Source of the DNA: RPQJ01 sp963754535
GTDB lineage: Bacteria > Pseudomonadota > Gammaproteobacteria > Steroidobacterales > Steroidobacteraceae
Assembly (NCBI GenBank): GCA_963754535.1
Contig: CAVWGG010000027.1
Span: 89,318 to 153,317 of the forward strand
DNA: 64,000 nt
Reading direction: 5' to 3'
The position numbers and the translations under genes were made by a program. This document shows, one piece after another, positions 1 through 8,972 of the stretch. Below the pieces are notes generated by a model that was not told the origin of the DNA, searched no databases, and saw only the letters and a program-made list of their open reading frames with translations. The stretch's first letter is position 1, and each line of letters starts with the position of its first letter.

Positions 1-1
1 C

Positions 2-1201
2 TACCTCCGCACCTCGCGCATGGATTTCCTGCAGCACTTCCTGCTGGGCCAACCCGTAGAGCGCAATGGCCAGGACAGCGCAGGGGTGATGACGAGCTTC
101 GACTGGGACCTCGGCGATCGCGTCTCGTTGGTTACGGGCCTCGACCTCGAGTGGGCCGATTCGTTCCTGGTCGAAGACCAGAAGAACCCCACGACCGGTG
201 GCAGCCCCGCCGCGAACGCGATCCGTCCGCCTGGCCTGCACTACGACTACACCGTGACGTCGAACGTGGCCGGCGGTTACGCGCAACTCGACTACGCCTT
301 GACGCCCACGCTGCACGCCGGTGCGGGTGTGCGCGTCGAATACGTCGGGTACGACTACGACAATCGCATGCTGGCGGGCAACACGGACGAGAACGGCGTG
401 CCGTGCCTTCCGGCGGGTTGCCTTTACAGCCGGCCGGCCGATCGCAGCGACTCCTTCACCAATGCAGCGCCCAAGCTCAGCCTGCGCTGGGACGCGGCCG
501 ACGGCATGATGCTGTACGCGAATGCATCGCGCGGCTTCCGTCCGCCCGAGATGACGGAACTCTATCGCCTGCAGCGCAACCAGTCGGTGGCCGAACTCGA
601 TTCCGAGCAGGTGGACGCCTACGAGATCGGCATGAAGTTCGCGCTGGGCGACTGGCGCGGCGAACTCGCCGGTTTCGACATGCGCAAGGACAACGTCATC
701 CTGCGCGATTCGAATGGCTTCTACGTGAGCGACGGCCGCACGTCGCACGAAGGCGTGGAATACGCGCTGACGTGGCAGGCACTGGACTCGCTGGCGGCGA
801 CGGTCTCAGGCACCCACGCGCGGCATCGCTACGAATTCTCGCGCGCCATCGAAGGCGGCGAGACGATCACGGCCGGCAACGACATCGACACTGCCCCGCG
901 CGACCTGCTGCGGGCCACGCTCGCGTTCTCGCCGGTGCCGGGCGTGGCAACCGAGGCTGAGTGGCTCGTGGTGGGCGACTACTATGTCGATGCGGCGAAC
1001 GCCCACCGCTACACTGGCCACGAGTTGCTGAACCTGCGGGCGCGCTGGGAATTCCTGCCGCAATGGTCGCTGGCGCTGCGCGTCAACAACGCGCTCGATC
1101 GCGCGTATGCCGACCGTGCCGACTTCGCGTTCGGCGCCTACCGCTATTTCCCGGGACGCCCGCGTTCGGTGTTCGCGGAGCTGAGCTGGCAGGCGCAGTA
1201 A
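2..1201 (+). CDS. TonB-dependent outer-membrane receptor, C-terminal part
   Basis: The frame is open from the left edge, so the N-terminal plug is outside the window and about 399 barrel residues remain. The sequence alternates aromatic and polar residues as in a 22-strand TonB receptor barrel. It has the family-typical RGFRPPEMTELY segment and the late LRVNNALDRAYADRADF and YFPGRPRSVF segments, and stops soon after the last predicted strand. Such receptors import iron chelates, cobalamin or other scarce ligands across the outer membrane using TonB/ExbBD energy. The ligand cannot be told from the barrel alone. The gene converges on cysG with 18 bases between them. Confidence 0.88.
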   Translation, partial: YLRTSRMDFLQHFLLGQPVERNGQDSAGVMTSFDWDLGDRVSLVTGLDLEWADSFLVEDQKNPTTGGSPAANAIRPPGLHYDYTVTSNVAGGYAQLDYALTPTLHAGAGVRVEYVGYDYDNRMLAGNTDENGVPCLPAGCLYSRPADRSDSFTNAAPKLSLRWDAADGMMLYANASRGFRPPEMTELYRLQRNQSVAELDSEQVDAYEIGMKFALGDWRGELAGFDMRKDNVILRDSNGFYVSDGRTSHEGVEYALTWQALDSLAATVSGTHARHRYEFSRAIEGGETITAGNDIDTAPRDLLRATLAFSPVPGVATEAEWLVVGDYYVDAANAHRYTGHELLNLRARWEFLPQWSLALRVNNALDRAYADRADFAFGAYRYFPGRPRSVFAELSWQAQ

Positions 1202-1219
1202 CCGCCGGGCAGGCCGATC

Positions 1220-2626
1220 TCAGGCCACTGCCCGCAGTGCGTGCCACGCGATGGGCGTCGACCCGAACCAGTGCAGCTTTTCGGCCAGCGCAGCCACTTC
1301 ACCGACGATGACGAGCGCAGGCGACTTCACGGCGGCGGCGCGTCCGGCATCGTCCAGTTCCGCCAGGGTCGCGAGCACCACGCGCTGGTTCGAGCGCGAG
1401 CCGTTTTCGACGATGGCCACCGGCGTCGATGGCGCGCGGCCGTGCTGCACCAACTGGTCGCGAATCGTGCCGAGACCCGCCACGCCCATGTAGAGCGCAA
1501 GCGTCTGCCGTTCGCGGGCGAGCGTGACCCAGTCGAGGCCGTCCATCGAGTCGCCGCTGTGCGCCGTCACGAACCGCACGGACTGCGCGTGTTCGCGATG
1601 CGTGAGCGGAATCCCGGCATACGCGCCGCACGCGATGGCGGCGGTGATGCCCGGCACGACCTCGAATGGAATACCGTGCCGTTCGAGGAACTCCAGCTCT
1701 TCGCCGCCGCGGCCGAAGATGAACGGATCGCCGCCTTTCAGGCGCACGACGCGCCGGCCGAGCCGCGCCTGTTCGAGCAGCAGTTCGTTGATGCGGCCCT
1801 GCGAGACAGAGTGACCGCCCGCCATCTTGCCGACGCAGATCCGGTCCGCGTCGCGACGCGCGAGGTTCATGACTTCGTCGGCAACCAGCCGGTCGTGCAG
1901 GATCACGTCCGCTTCCTGCAGGGCCCGCAGCGCGTTCAGCGTCAGCAGGCCGGCATCGCCGGGCCCTGCGCCAACGAGCACGACGCTGCCGTGCCGCGGC
2001 GCATCGGCATGCTGCAGCGTGCGCTCGAGTTCGCGCTCGGCGCCCGGCAGGTCATTGTTGCGCACCAGCGCCGAGACCTGACCACGCACCACTGTCTCGT
2101 AGAAGCGGCGGCGCGCATTGACGTCGGGCAGCCCGCCCTTGATGCGACCGCGCCAGCGTTGCAGCAGGCCGGCCAGCTGGCCGAATGAGCCGTCGATCAA
2201 TGACTCGAGCCGCTCGCGCACGAGCCGCGCCAGCACCGGGGCGACGCCGCCGGTCGAGATCGCAATGACCAGGGGCGAACGGTCGACGATCGCCGGCACG
2301 ATGAAGCTCGACAGCTCCGACACATCGACGACATTGACGAGCACATTGCGCTCGCGCCCGGCAGCCGCGACTGCTTGATTGACGGCACGATCGTCCGTCG
2401 CGGCGATGGCGAGCACGGCGCCTTCGAAGCACTGCGGTTCGAAGGTGTCACGATGGACCTCGATCGCGGGGTGCTCGCCCAGCCATGCCGTGACTTCCGG
2501 CGCGACCAGCCGCACCTGCGCACCCGCCTCGAGCAGCAGTCGCACTTTCCGCTCGGCCACGGCACCGCCGCCGACGACGAGGACGCGTCGGCCGTGCAGG
2601 TCGGCGAAGAGCGGGAAATAGCGCAC
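1220..2626 (-). CDS. cysG: Sirohaem synthase (bifunctional dehydrogenase/ferrochelatase and uroporphyrinogen-III methyltransferase)
   Basis: This 468-residue protein matches the usual length of CysG. The N-terminal half is the precorrin-2 dehydrogenase/sirohydrochlorin ferrochelatase module, with the NAD-binding GGGAVAERK at residues 19-27 and an AISTGG segment near 125. The C-terminal half, from about residue 215, is the SAM-dependent uroporphyrinogen-III methyltransferase, with VVLVGAGPGDAGLLT and GGDPFIFGRGGEE. It makes sirohaem, the cofactor needed by the sulfite reductase encoded upstream. It starts one base after the cysH stop, so it is the last gene of the cysJIHG operon. Confidence 0.96.
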   Translation of the reverse strand: MRYFPLFADLHGRRVLVVGGGAVAERKVRLLLEAGAQVRLVAPEVTAWLGEHPAIEVHRDTFEPQCFEGAVLAIAATDDRAVNQAVAAAGRERNVLVNVVDVSELSSFIVPAIVDRSPLVIAISTGGVAPVLARLVRERLESLIDGSFGQLAGLLQRWRGRIKGGLPDVNARRRFYETVVRGQVSALVRNNDLPGAERELERTLQHADAPRHGSVVLVGAGPGDAGLLTLNALRALQEADVILHDRLVADEVMNLARRDADRICVGKMAGGHSVSQGRINELLLEQARLGRRVVRLKGGDPFIFGRGGEELEFLERHGIPFEVVPGITAAIACGAYAGIPLTHREHAQSVRFVTAHSGDSMDGLDWVTLARERQTLALYMGVAGLGTIRDQLVQHGRAPSTPVAIVENGSRSNQRVVLATLAELDDAGRAAAVKSPALVIVGEVAALAEKLHWFGSTPIAWHALRAVA

Positions 2627-2627
2627 G

Positions 2628-3359
2628 TCAGCCTTCGAGACCGTGGATGCCGCACTCGCGCTTCAGGCCGAAGAAGCGCGTTGCCTCGACGTCGCCGGCC
2701 TCGGCCAGCGTGCGCGTCGTGTGCCAGTCGCCGATCGACACGTAGCCCTCGTGCCACAGCGGGTGGTAAGGCAACTCGAACTGGCGCAGGTAGCCGAAGA
2801 TCTGGCGATCGGTCCAGTCGAGGATCGGGTGCACCTTCCAGCGGCCGTCGCGCCATTCGAGCGGACGGATGCGGCGGCGCGTTTCGGCCTGGTCGCGGCG
2901 CAGGCCGGCGAACCACGTGTGCACGCCGAGCTCGCGCAGCGCGCGCTGCATCGGCTCGTTCTTGCGGGCTTCGTTGTAGCGATCGATGCCGTCAATGCCC
3001 TGCTCCCAGAGCCGGCCGTGCCGCGCTTCGAGCCAGGCGGGCGAAACGCGCGGCTGGTAGACCTTCAGGTTGAGTTCGAGCTTTTCGACCAGGTCGTCGA
3101 TGAAACGGTACGTCTCGGGGAACAGGTACCCGGTATCGATCAGGACGACCGGCAGCGATGGCAACTCGCGCGTCACCATGTGCAGCGAAACCGCCGCCTG
3201 CGCGCCGAAGCTCGACGACAGCGCATGCGCGCCCGGCAGGTTCGCGACGGCCCAACGCACGCGCTCCGCGGCGCTCATGCGCTCGAGCTCGCTGTTGACC
3301 TCGTCCATGACGACCGGCTCGTGCATTGCCAGGCCCGGATCCCATGCGAGTGCTCTCAT
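2628..3359 (-). CDS. cysH: Phosphoadenylyl-sulfate reductase
   Basis: CysH reduces PAPS to sulfite with thioredoxin in assimilatory sulfate reduction. The protein shows the SSSFGAQAAVSLHM nucleotide-binding loop, the DTGYLFPETYRF motif, and the C-terminal catalytic ECGIHGLEG with Cys at about residue 236. It lacks the paired CC motifs that bind the 4Fe-4S cluster in APS reductases, so PAPS is the likelier substrate. An in-frame start exists at 3434. The start at 3359 is chosen because a GGAGG lies about ten bases upstream and it removes an overlap with cysI, giving 243 residues. Confidence 0.93.
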   Translation of the reverse strand: MRALAWDPGLAMHEPVVMDEVNSELERMSAAERVRWAVANLPGAHALSSSFGAQAAVSLHMVTRELPSLPVVLIDTGYLFPETYRFIDDLVEKLELNLKVYQPRVSPAWLEARHGRLWEQGIDGIDRYNEARKNEPMQRALRELGVHTWFAGLRRDQAETRRRIRPLEWRDGRWKVHPILDWTDRQIFGYLRQFELPYHPLWHEGYVSIGDWHTTRTLAEAGDVEATRFFGLKRECGIHGLEG

Positions 3360-3379
3360 GCGTGCCAGTCCTCCGCGGC

Positions 3380-5047
3380 TCATGCCGCCTGGGCCCCGAC
3401 CAGGCCCGCGCGCCAGGCGAAATCGCCGAAGCATTCGCCCTCCGTGCGTTCCTTGGCGTAGCGACCGAACGCGACGTCCAGCGCCGCGACGATCGTGGGC
3501 TCGTCGACGTTCTCGAGGTGCAGCGCATTCAGGCGCTGGCCCTTGCCGTCGCCGCCGTAGAACAGGTTGTAGCGTCCCGGGGCCTTGCCGACGAGCGCCA
3601 CTTCCGCGAGGTAGGGCCGCGCGCAGCCGTTCGGGCAGCCCGTGATGCGCAGTACCAGCGGCGCGCCGGCCAGCCCGTTCGCGGCGAGACGTTCATCGAC
3701 CAGCTGCGAGAGCCGCGGCAGGTAGCGCTCGGCCTCAGCCATCGCCAGGGCACACGTCGGCAACGCGACGCAGGCGAGCGCGTTGAGCGCAACGGGCGTA
3801 GCCCGGGCATGGCGATCGAGGCCGTAACGAACGACCAGTCCATCGATGAAGGTGCGCGCGTTCGCGTCCACGTTGGCAATCGTCAGGTTCTGGTTCGGCG
3901 TCAGGCGGAAATCGCCGCGATGCACCTTGGCGATCTCGCGCAGGCCCGTCAGCCACGGCCCCTTGGCCGTATCCGCGACGCGACCGGCCTCGATGCGCAG
4001 CGTCAGGTGCCAGCGGCCGTCAAACCCTTCGGTCCAGCCGAAGCGGTCGCCGGTCGTCTCGAACTTGAACGGTCGGGCCGGCTCGAGCGCGAAACCCTGC
4101 CGGCGCGAGATCTCGGCGACGAACCACTCGAGGCCGCGATCTTCGATCGTGTACTTGAGGCGGGCGCGCTTGCGCACGGCGCGGTTGCCGAAGTCGCGTT
4201 GCGTGGTGAGCACGGCCTCCGCCACGGCAAGCAACTGCCCGGGCTTGAGGAAGCCCGCAATGTCCGCGACGCGCGGGTGCGTCTCGGCGTCACCGTGCGT
4301 GGCGCCCATGCCGCCACCGACGGTGAGGTTGAAACCCTGCAGCTCGCCGTGCTCGATGATGGCGATGAAGCCAAGATCGTGCGCGAAGACGTCCACGTCG
4401 TTGACCGGCGGCACGACGATCGCCGCCTTGAACTTGCGTGGCAGGTAGGTCGGGCCGTAGAGCGGTTCGACTTCGTCTTCGGTGCTGGACACCTTCTCGC
4501 CGTCGAGCCAGATCTCGTGGTAGGCGCGCGTCTTCGGCAGCAGGTGCTCCGAAAGCTTCTTCGCCCATTCGTGCACGACCGGATGCGCCCGCGTTTCGAC
4601 CGGGTTCGCACTCGCCATCACGTTGCGGTTGACGTCGCCGCAGGCGGCGATGGTGTCCATCAGCGAGGCGTTGATCGCCTGCATCGTCGCCTTGAGCTCG
4701 GTCTTGATCACCCCGTGGAACTGGAAGGCCTGGCGCGTCGTGATGCGCAGCGTGCCGTTCGCATAGCGGCGTGCAATTTCGTCGAGCTGCAGCCACTGCG
4801 TGGGCGTGCAGACACCGCCCGGCAGCCGGGTGCGGATCATGAAGCTGTACGCAGGCTCGAGCTTCCGGCGCCTACGCTCGTCGCGGATGTCGCGGTCGTC
4901 CTGCTGGTAGCTGCCGTGGAACTTGATCAGGACGGTGTCGTCCTCGCGGATCGCGCCGGTCAGCGGATCCTGGAGGCTCTCGACCAGCGTGCCGCGCAGG
5001 TTGCGGCTGTCGCGCTTGATGCGCTCGACGGGTGATTGCTCGGTCAT
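3380..5047 (-). CDS. cysI: Sulfite reductase (NADPH) haemoprotein beta subunit
   Basis: CysI carries the sirohaem and 4Fe-4S cluster where sulfite is reduced by six electrons to sulfide. The 555-residue protein is near the E. coli length of 570. The four cluster cysteines are visible in CVALPTC (426 and 432) and TGCPNGC (471 and 475). The substrate-site segments TLRITTRQAFQFHG and GDVNRNVMAS are present. It lies 11 bases after cysJ, with which it forms the holoenzyme, and 20 bases before the chosen cysH start. Confidence 0.97.
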   Translation of the reverse strand: MTEQSPVERIKRDSRNLRGTLVESLQDPLTGAIREDDTVLIKFHGSYQQDDRDIRDERRRRKLEPAYSFMIRTRLPGGVCTPTQWLQLDEIARRYANGTLRITTRQAFQFHGVIKTELKATMQAINASLMDTIAACGDVNRNVMASANPVETRAHPVVHEWAKKLSEHLLPKTRAYHEIWLDGEKVSSTEDEVEPLYGPTYLPRKFKAAIVVPPVNDVDVFAHDLGFIAIIEHGELQGFNLTVGGGMGATHGDAETHPRVADIAGFLKPGQLLAVAEAVLTTQRDFGNRAVRKRARLKYTIEDRGLEWFVAEISRRQGFALEPARPFKFETTGDRFGWTEGFDGRWHLTLRIEAGRVADTAKGPWLTGLREIAKVHRGDFRLTPNQNLTIANVDANARTFIDGLVVRYGLDRHARATPVALNALACVALPTCALAMAEAERYLPRLSQLVDERLAANGLAGAPLVLRITGCPNGCARPYLAEVALVGKAPGRYNLFYGGDGKGQRLNALHLENVDEPTIVAALDVAFGRYAKERTEGECFGDFAWRAGLVGAQAA

Positions 5048-5058
5048 GCTCTCTATGC

Positions 5059-6897
5059 TCAGTACACGTCGCGCAGGTAGCGGCGGTCGTCCGCCAGCCG
5101 GCGCACGTAGGCGTCTGCATCGTCACGGCTCTTGCCGCCGTGCTCCGCGACGATGTCGATCAGTGCCGCATTGACGTCGGGAGCCATTCTTTCGGCGTCG
5201 CCGCAGACGTAGAGGTACGCGCCGCTCTCGAGCCACGAGTACAGGTCCTTGCCCACCCGGCGCAGGCGATCCTGGACGTACTCGCGGACGATGCTGCGGT
5301 CGCGCGAGAAGGCGAGGTCGAAGCGGCTCAGCACTCCCCGCTTCACGGCGTCCTGCCATTCGGCCTGGTACAGGAACTCGCTCTGGAAGTGACGCGCGCC
5401 AAAGAACAGCCAGTTGCGGCCCGAGGCGCCCTGCGCCTCGCGGTGCTGCACGAAGCCGCGGAACGGGGCGACACCCGTGCCGGGGCCGATCATGATCACG
5501 TCGCGCGAAGTGTCGGCCGGGAGGCGGAAACGCTCGTTCTCTTCGATGAAGACGCGCGCCTTCGACTGCTCGCCCTGCAGGCTGGCGAGGAACGCCGAGG
5601 CCGCGCCCGTGCGGCGCTTGCGGTCGAGTTCGTAGTCGACCAGCGCGACGGTGAGGTGCGCCTCCTCGCCGACCGCTTCCTGGCTGGAGGCGATCGAATA
5701 CAACCGGGGCGCCAGCGGGCGCAGTGCCTGCACGAACGACTTTGCGTCCCATTCGCCAGGGTGACGCTGCAGCACGTCGACGACCTGCAGGTCCTTCAGC
5801 GCGTGGCGCAGGTCGGCCTCGTGACCGGGCTGCAGCACGTCCGCGAGCCGCGTGTCCCTGGAGCGCTCGGCCTGCTGCGTGAGGAACGGTCGTGTCAGGC
5901 GCGTGAGTTCGCGGCCCGTCGTGAGCCATTCACGCAGCGGCCTGGCGGTGCCGTCGAGCTCGACGCCCTGTTCGCCGTCCAGGCGCAGCGCCTGCAGCAC
6001 TTCGCTGACGACGGCCGGCGGGTTCTCGTGCCAGACGCCGAGGGCGTCGCCCGGCACGTACGTGAGACCGGAGCCCGCGAGGCTGACTTCGAGGTGACGG
6101 ACTTCCCTGGTCGCACCGCGCCCCGTGAGCGGGTGGTTCGCGATCACTTCGGCCGCGAACGGCTGGTCGCGCGAGAACTGCGGCTCCGCCGGCGCGGCAC
6201 GCAGGCGCGTGACGGTGGCAGTCTGCGACGATGCACCGAGCGCATCGCGCGCGCTCGTCACGACGCGATCGAGCCACGCATTGGCCAGTGTGTCGTAATC
6301 GACGTCGCAGTCCACGCGTTCGACGAGCCGCCTGGCGCCGAGCGCGACGAGTCGCTCGTCCACCTGCCTGCCCGTCTCGCAAAACTTCGGATAGCTCGAA
6401 TCGCCGAGCGCGAGCACCGAGAAACTCAGCTGCTCGAGCTTCGGCGCGCGACGCGACTGCAGGAACTCGATGAGGCCGCGGGCGTCGTCGGGCGGGTCGC
6501 CGTCGCCCTGCGTGCTGACGACCATCACCAGCATGCGTTCCTTTGCCAGGTCCTTGACCGGGTAGTTACCCGCGGCATAGACGCGCGCGGCGAGACCAGC
6601 GGCTTCGGCAGCGCGGCCGAGTCGCTCGGCAATGCGCTTGCTGTTGCCCGTCTGTGATCCGTACACGACGGTGAGCCTTGCGGTTGGTTCGGACCGGGCA
6701 GCGGGCGCCACGACCGGACCCGCCGGCAGCGACACGCCCTGGCGACCGGTGGCGCGCTCGTGCGCGATGCCTGCGGCGAAGCCGGACAGCCACTGCAGCG
6801 TGGAGGGCTCGAGGCCGTCGACGACGCGCAGCAGCAACTCGGTCCGCTCGGGGTCGAGCGGGCCCAGGGGCAGGGTCGTCACGATGTTGGCGCTCAT
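5059..6897 (-). CDS. cysJ: Sulfite reductase (NADPH) flavoprotein alpha subunit
   Basis: CysJ passes electrons from NADPH through FAD and FMN to CysI. The 612-residue protein has a flavodoxin domain at about 73-210 (VVYGSQTGNSKRIAERL, VVSTQGDGDPPDDA, LALGDSSYPKFCETG). This is followed by an FAD-binding region (RLYSIASS) and the NADPH-binding region (MIGPGTGVAPFRGF, LFFGARH), and it ends in YLRDVY as in the family. It is the first gene of the cys operon. A GGAGGAAT ribosome-binding site sits five to six bases before the ATG, inside a predicted hairpin described separately. Confidence 0.97.
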   Translation of the reverse strand: MSANIVTTLPLGPLDPERTELLLRVVDGLEPSTLQWLSGFAAGIAHERATGRQGVSLPAGPVVAPAARSEPTARLTVVYGSQTGNSKRIAERLGRAAEAAGLAARVYAAGNYPVKDLAKERMLVMVVSTQGDGDPPDDARGLIEFLQSRRAPKLEQLSFSVLALGDSSYPKFCETGRQVDERLVALGARRLVERVDCDVDYDTLANAWLDRVVTSARDALGASSQTATVTRLRAAPAEPQFSRDQPFAAEVIANHPLTGRGATREVRHLEVSLAGSGLTYVPGDALGVWHENPPAVVSEVLQALRLDGEQGVELDGTARPLREWLTTGRELTRLTRPFLTQQAERSRDTRLADVLQPGHEADLRHALKDLQVVDVLQRHPGEWDAKSFVQALRPLAPRLYSIASSQEAVGEEAHLTVALVDYELDRKRRTGAASAFLASLQGEQSKARVFIEENERFRLPADTSRDVIMIGPGTGVAPFRGFVQHREAQGASGRNWLFFGARHFQSEFLYQAEWQDAVKRGVLSRFDLAFSRDRSIVREYVQDRLRRVGKDLYSWLESGAYLYVCGDAERMAPDVNAALIDIVAEHGGKSRDDADAYVRRLADDRRYLRDVY

Positions 6898-6903
6898 GGC
6901 ATT

Positions 6904-6930
6904 CCTCCCCCGCGAAGCGTTGCGGGGAGG
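6904..6930 (-). promoter_or_regulatory. Hairpin enclosing the cysJ ribosome-binding site
   Basis: On the minus strand the cysJ leader can pair CCTCCCC-GC (6930 to 6922) with GC-(C)-GGGGAGG (6913 to 6904), a nine-pair GC-rich stem with one bulge and an eight-base loop. The 3' arm contains the GGAGG used for cysJ. The pairing is seen directly. A role in hiding the ribosome-binding site is inference. Confidence 0.4.
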
Positions 6931-6948
6931 GGCATGCTAGGGAGAGCG

Positions 6949-6972
6949 ACCCGGCCGGCGGAAAGGCCGGGT
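6949..6972. terminator. GC-rich hairpin after the AgmX-like gene
   Basis: ACCCGGCC (6949-6956) and GGCCGGGT (6965-6972) form a perfect 8-bp stem with an 8-base loop, about 22 bases past the stop of the AgmX-like gene. No clear T run follows on either strand, so it may be a weak or Rho-assisted terminator. It is also part of the cysJ upstream region. Confidence 0.4.
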
Positions 6973-6994
6973 GGTTATGACCTCAGAATGGGTT

Positions 6995-7939
6995 TCAGGC
7001 GGGGAAGAATTCGATCGGCTTGGTGGTCGTCATGGTGGCCACGTCCCGGTCGTCGAAACGGAACATCTTCACCCGGGCGACCAGCTTGCGCTCGAGCTCC
7101 GGGTCGCCCAATTCGCTGGAAATCAAGCGACATTCGGTCACTTCGCCCGATGGCGCAATGGTGACTTCGAGCACCACCTTGCCCTGCAGTGCCGGATTCT
7201 CACGCAGCGCCCGACTGTAGAGCGAGTAGATGGCTGATTTGTTCTTATCAAAGACCAATTCGATCTCTTCGCGGGTCCGGGCCGCCTTGGCGCTCTTGCC
7301 GGACCGCTGGGCCTCGGCTGCCGCGCTGGATTCGGTGGTCGCGGCGGACACCTTCGCCGTGGCATGACCTTTCAGTCCGGTCGATCCACCGCCGAACCCC
7401 TTGCTGACCTCGCCGACCGCGATGCCACCGCTGCCCGACCCCACCTTGGCCGTGAGGATCGAGCGATCGACGCGGGTGCGCTCACCGGCCCCGGCATTGA
7501 GGGACCTGGCATCGACGTTTGGCTTGACGTCGAGATCGCGCAGCTCGGCCAGCTGATCCGACATCGCGAGCAGGCCCGAGGCCGCCGCTTTCTTGCGCGG
7601 ATCGGGCTTCGGCTCGGACTTCACGACGGGCACCGGCACCGGACGCTCGACGCGCGCCTCGACCTGGGGCACCTCGACCGGCTTGGGCGGCACCACTTCG
7701 ATCGGCTTCGGTTTCGGTTTCGGCTGCTCGAGGATGAACTCGACGATGCGCTCGGGCACGGCCGGCGCCATCGCCGGGGTCCGCGGCGTGTCGGGCAGGA
7801 ACGGGATGACGACGCTGAAGCCGATGAACAAGCCCAGCGCGGCGCCCAGGACGCGCCGGAATCGACGCTCCTCCTCGACCGAGGGCGTCCAGGGCAGGTC
7901 AAAGACCCGGAAATTGGTGACGACGACGTTGCTGCTCAT
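6995..7939 (-). CDS. AgmX/PglI-type TonB-like energy-coupling protein
   Basis: This 314-residue protein has a short cytoplasmic N-terminus, one membrane segment at about 30-48 and a Pro/Lys/Val-rich spacer at about 72-118 (EQPKPKPKPIEVVPPKP). The C-terminal domain, from about 228, resembles the AgmX/PglI/TonB C-terminal fold (EVTIAPSGEVTECRLISSELGD). Such proteins span the periplasm and transmit the force made by ExbB/ExbD-type motors. In Myxococcus, AgmX (GltJ) and PglI work with the AglRQS motor in gliding and spore-coat assembly. It is the last gene of the operon, directly after two exbD genes. It could instead serve a TonB-like transport role. Confidence 0.85.
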   Translation of the reverse strand: MSSNVVVTNFRVFDLPWTPSVEEERRFRRVLGAALGLFIGFSVVIPFLPDTPRTPAMAPAVPERIVEFILEQPKPKPKPIEVVPPKPVEVPQVEARVERPVPVPVVKSEPKPDPRKKAAASGLLAMSDQLAELRDLDVKPNVDARSLNAGAGERTRVDRSILTAKVGSGSGGIAVGEVSKGFGGGSTGLKGHATAKVSAATTESSAAAEAQRSGKSAKAARTREEIELVFDKNKSAIYSLYSRALRENPALQGKVVLEVTIAPSGEVTECRLISSELGDPELERKLVARVKMFRFDDRDVATMTTTKPIEFFPA

Positions 7940-7953
7940 GGCGCTTGGTTCCT

Positions 7954-8463
7954 TCAGGCGCCCTTCAGGCCGGCATACGTCTGTTCGCGCTCGACGACGG
8001 CCAGCGAAACCTTGGTGTACTCGGCGGCCGAACTGCTCGCGACGATCTTGCGCAGCACGGCGTAAGGCAACGACTTCTCGGCCATTACCGTCACCTCACG
8101 ATTCGCTTCCGATCCCGGCAGCAGGCCCTGCGCCTGCGCATCGAGCGCTGCGCGCAACGGCTCGCTGACCTGGCCGCTCGTGGTGCCCAGCTCCGACACT
8201 GTCACGACGGCCTCGCCGTTGACGTACAGCATGTCGCGCGTGACCGTCACGACGGTCGCCTGGCGTGGTTTCTGGTCGGCCAGCGACTGCGGGATGGTGA
8301 TGTTCTTCGAGTTCGGCAGGATGTCCATGTCCGCCGCGTGCACCAGCAGGTACACGACGAGGATCGTGAGCATGTCGATCATCGGGATCAGCGCAAGCGG
8401 CCCATGGCCGCCACCGCCGCCCTTGCCACGGCGCGAGTGGCGCCGCATTCCTGTGCGGATCAT
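7954..8463 (-). CDS. ExbD/TolR-family protein (first of two)
   Basis: A 169-residue protein with a basic, glycine-rich N-terminus, a single membrane helix at about 24-44 and a periplasmic domain. The helix carries the proton-channel aspartate at position 30 (PMIDMLTILVVYL). It overlaps the second exbD by four bases. With the TolQ/ExbB protein upstream it would form a proton-driven motor. Two different ExbD subunits beside one ExbB matches the AglR/AglQ/AglS arrangement. Confidence 0.93.
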   Translation of the reverse strand: MIRTGMRRHSRRGKGGGGGHGPLALIPMIDMLTILVVYLLVHAADMDILPNSKNITIPQSLADQKPRQATVVTVTRDMLYVNGEAVVTVSELGTTSGQVSEPLRAALDAQAQGLLPGSEANREVTVMAEKSLPYAVLRKIVASSSAAEYTKVSLAVVEREQTYAGLKGA

Positions 8464-8972
8464 GTCGGGGCATCTCCCAGTGCGATCTGCGGAAAGAGCG
8501 TCTCGCGCGACACCTTGCCGCCCGCGATCGTCTGCCGCACGCGCGCAGCGTCCATCACCTGCACGATCGTGTCGTAGTCCACGTCCTCGGCAACCAGCAG
8601 CGTCGCGTGAGTCACGTCGGGCACCTTCACCTTGAGCGCGGCAAGGTAGTCCGTGAGCTTCGTGACGTCCTGCCCGCTGGCGACGGCCGGAATGGTTTCG
8701 AGCACGCCCTGGTTGCGATCGGCGACCTCGATTCCCGACTTGCGCAGGATCAGCTCGAGTTCGAAGCGCGGCGTGTCCGTGGCAGCCTGCGTCCCCGGTC
8801 CGGGCAGGTTGACCTCGAGCACGCTCGTCTTCGAGAACACGGCCGTGAAGATCAGGAAGAACGTGAGGATGACCATCACGTCCAGCATCGGCACGATCGT
8901 CAGGTCGTTGCGGCCGCGGTAACGCGCGTGGTTGCGCTGTTGCCGCCGCGCCAGGGCGGAACTCTTCCTCAT
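8460..8972 (-). CDS. ExbD/TolR-family protein (second of two)
   Basis: A 170-residue paralogue of its neighbour. One membrane helix at about 25-46 carries the conserved aspartate at 31 (IVPMLDVMVILTFFLIF), and a periplasmic domain follows. Its start overlaps the stop of the ExbB/TolQ gene by four bases and its own stop overlaps the next exbD, which implies coupled translation and fixed stoichiometry. Both aspartates are intact, so both copies may conduct protons. Confidence 0.93.
   Translation of the reverse strand: MRKSSALARRQQRNHARYRGRNDLTIVPMLDVMVILTFFLIFTAVFSKTSVLEVNLPGPGTQAATDTPRFELELILRKSGIEVADRNQGVLETIPAVASGQDVTKLTDYLAALKVKVPDVTHATLLVAEDVDYDTIVQVMDAARVRQTIAGGKVSRETLFPQIALGDAPT

Noticed and set aside
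3326..5035. Long plus-strand open frame opposite cysI (569 codons), and similar long antisense frames at 5032-6657, 11202-13211, 16183-18591, 18848-20800 and 24545-26578
   Set aside because: They are mirror frames of well-identified genes in GC-rich DNA, have Arg/Ala/Pro-rich low-complexity translations, and show no family motifs.
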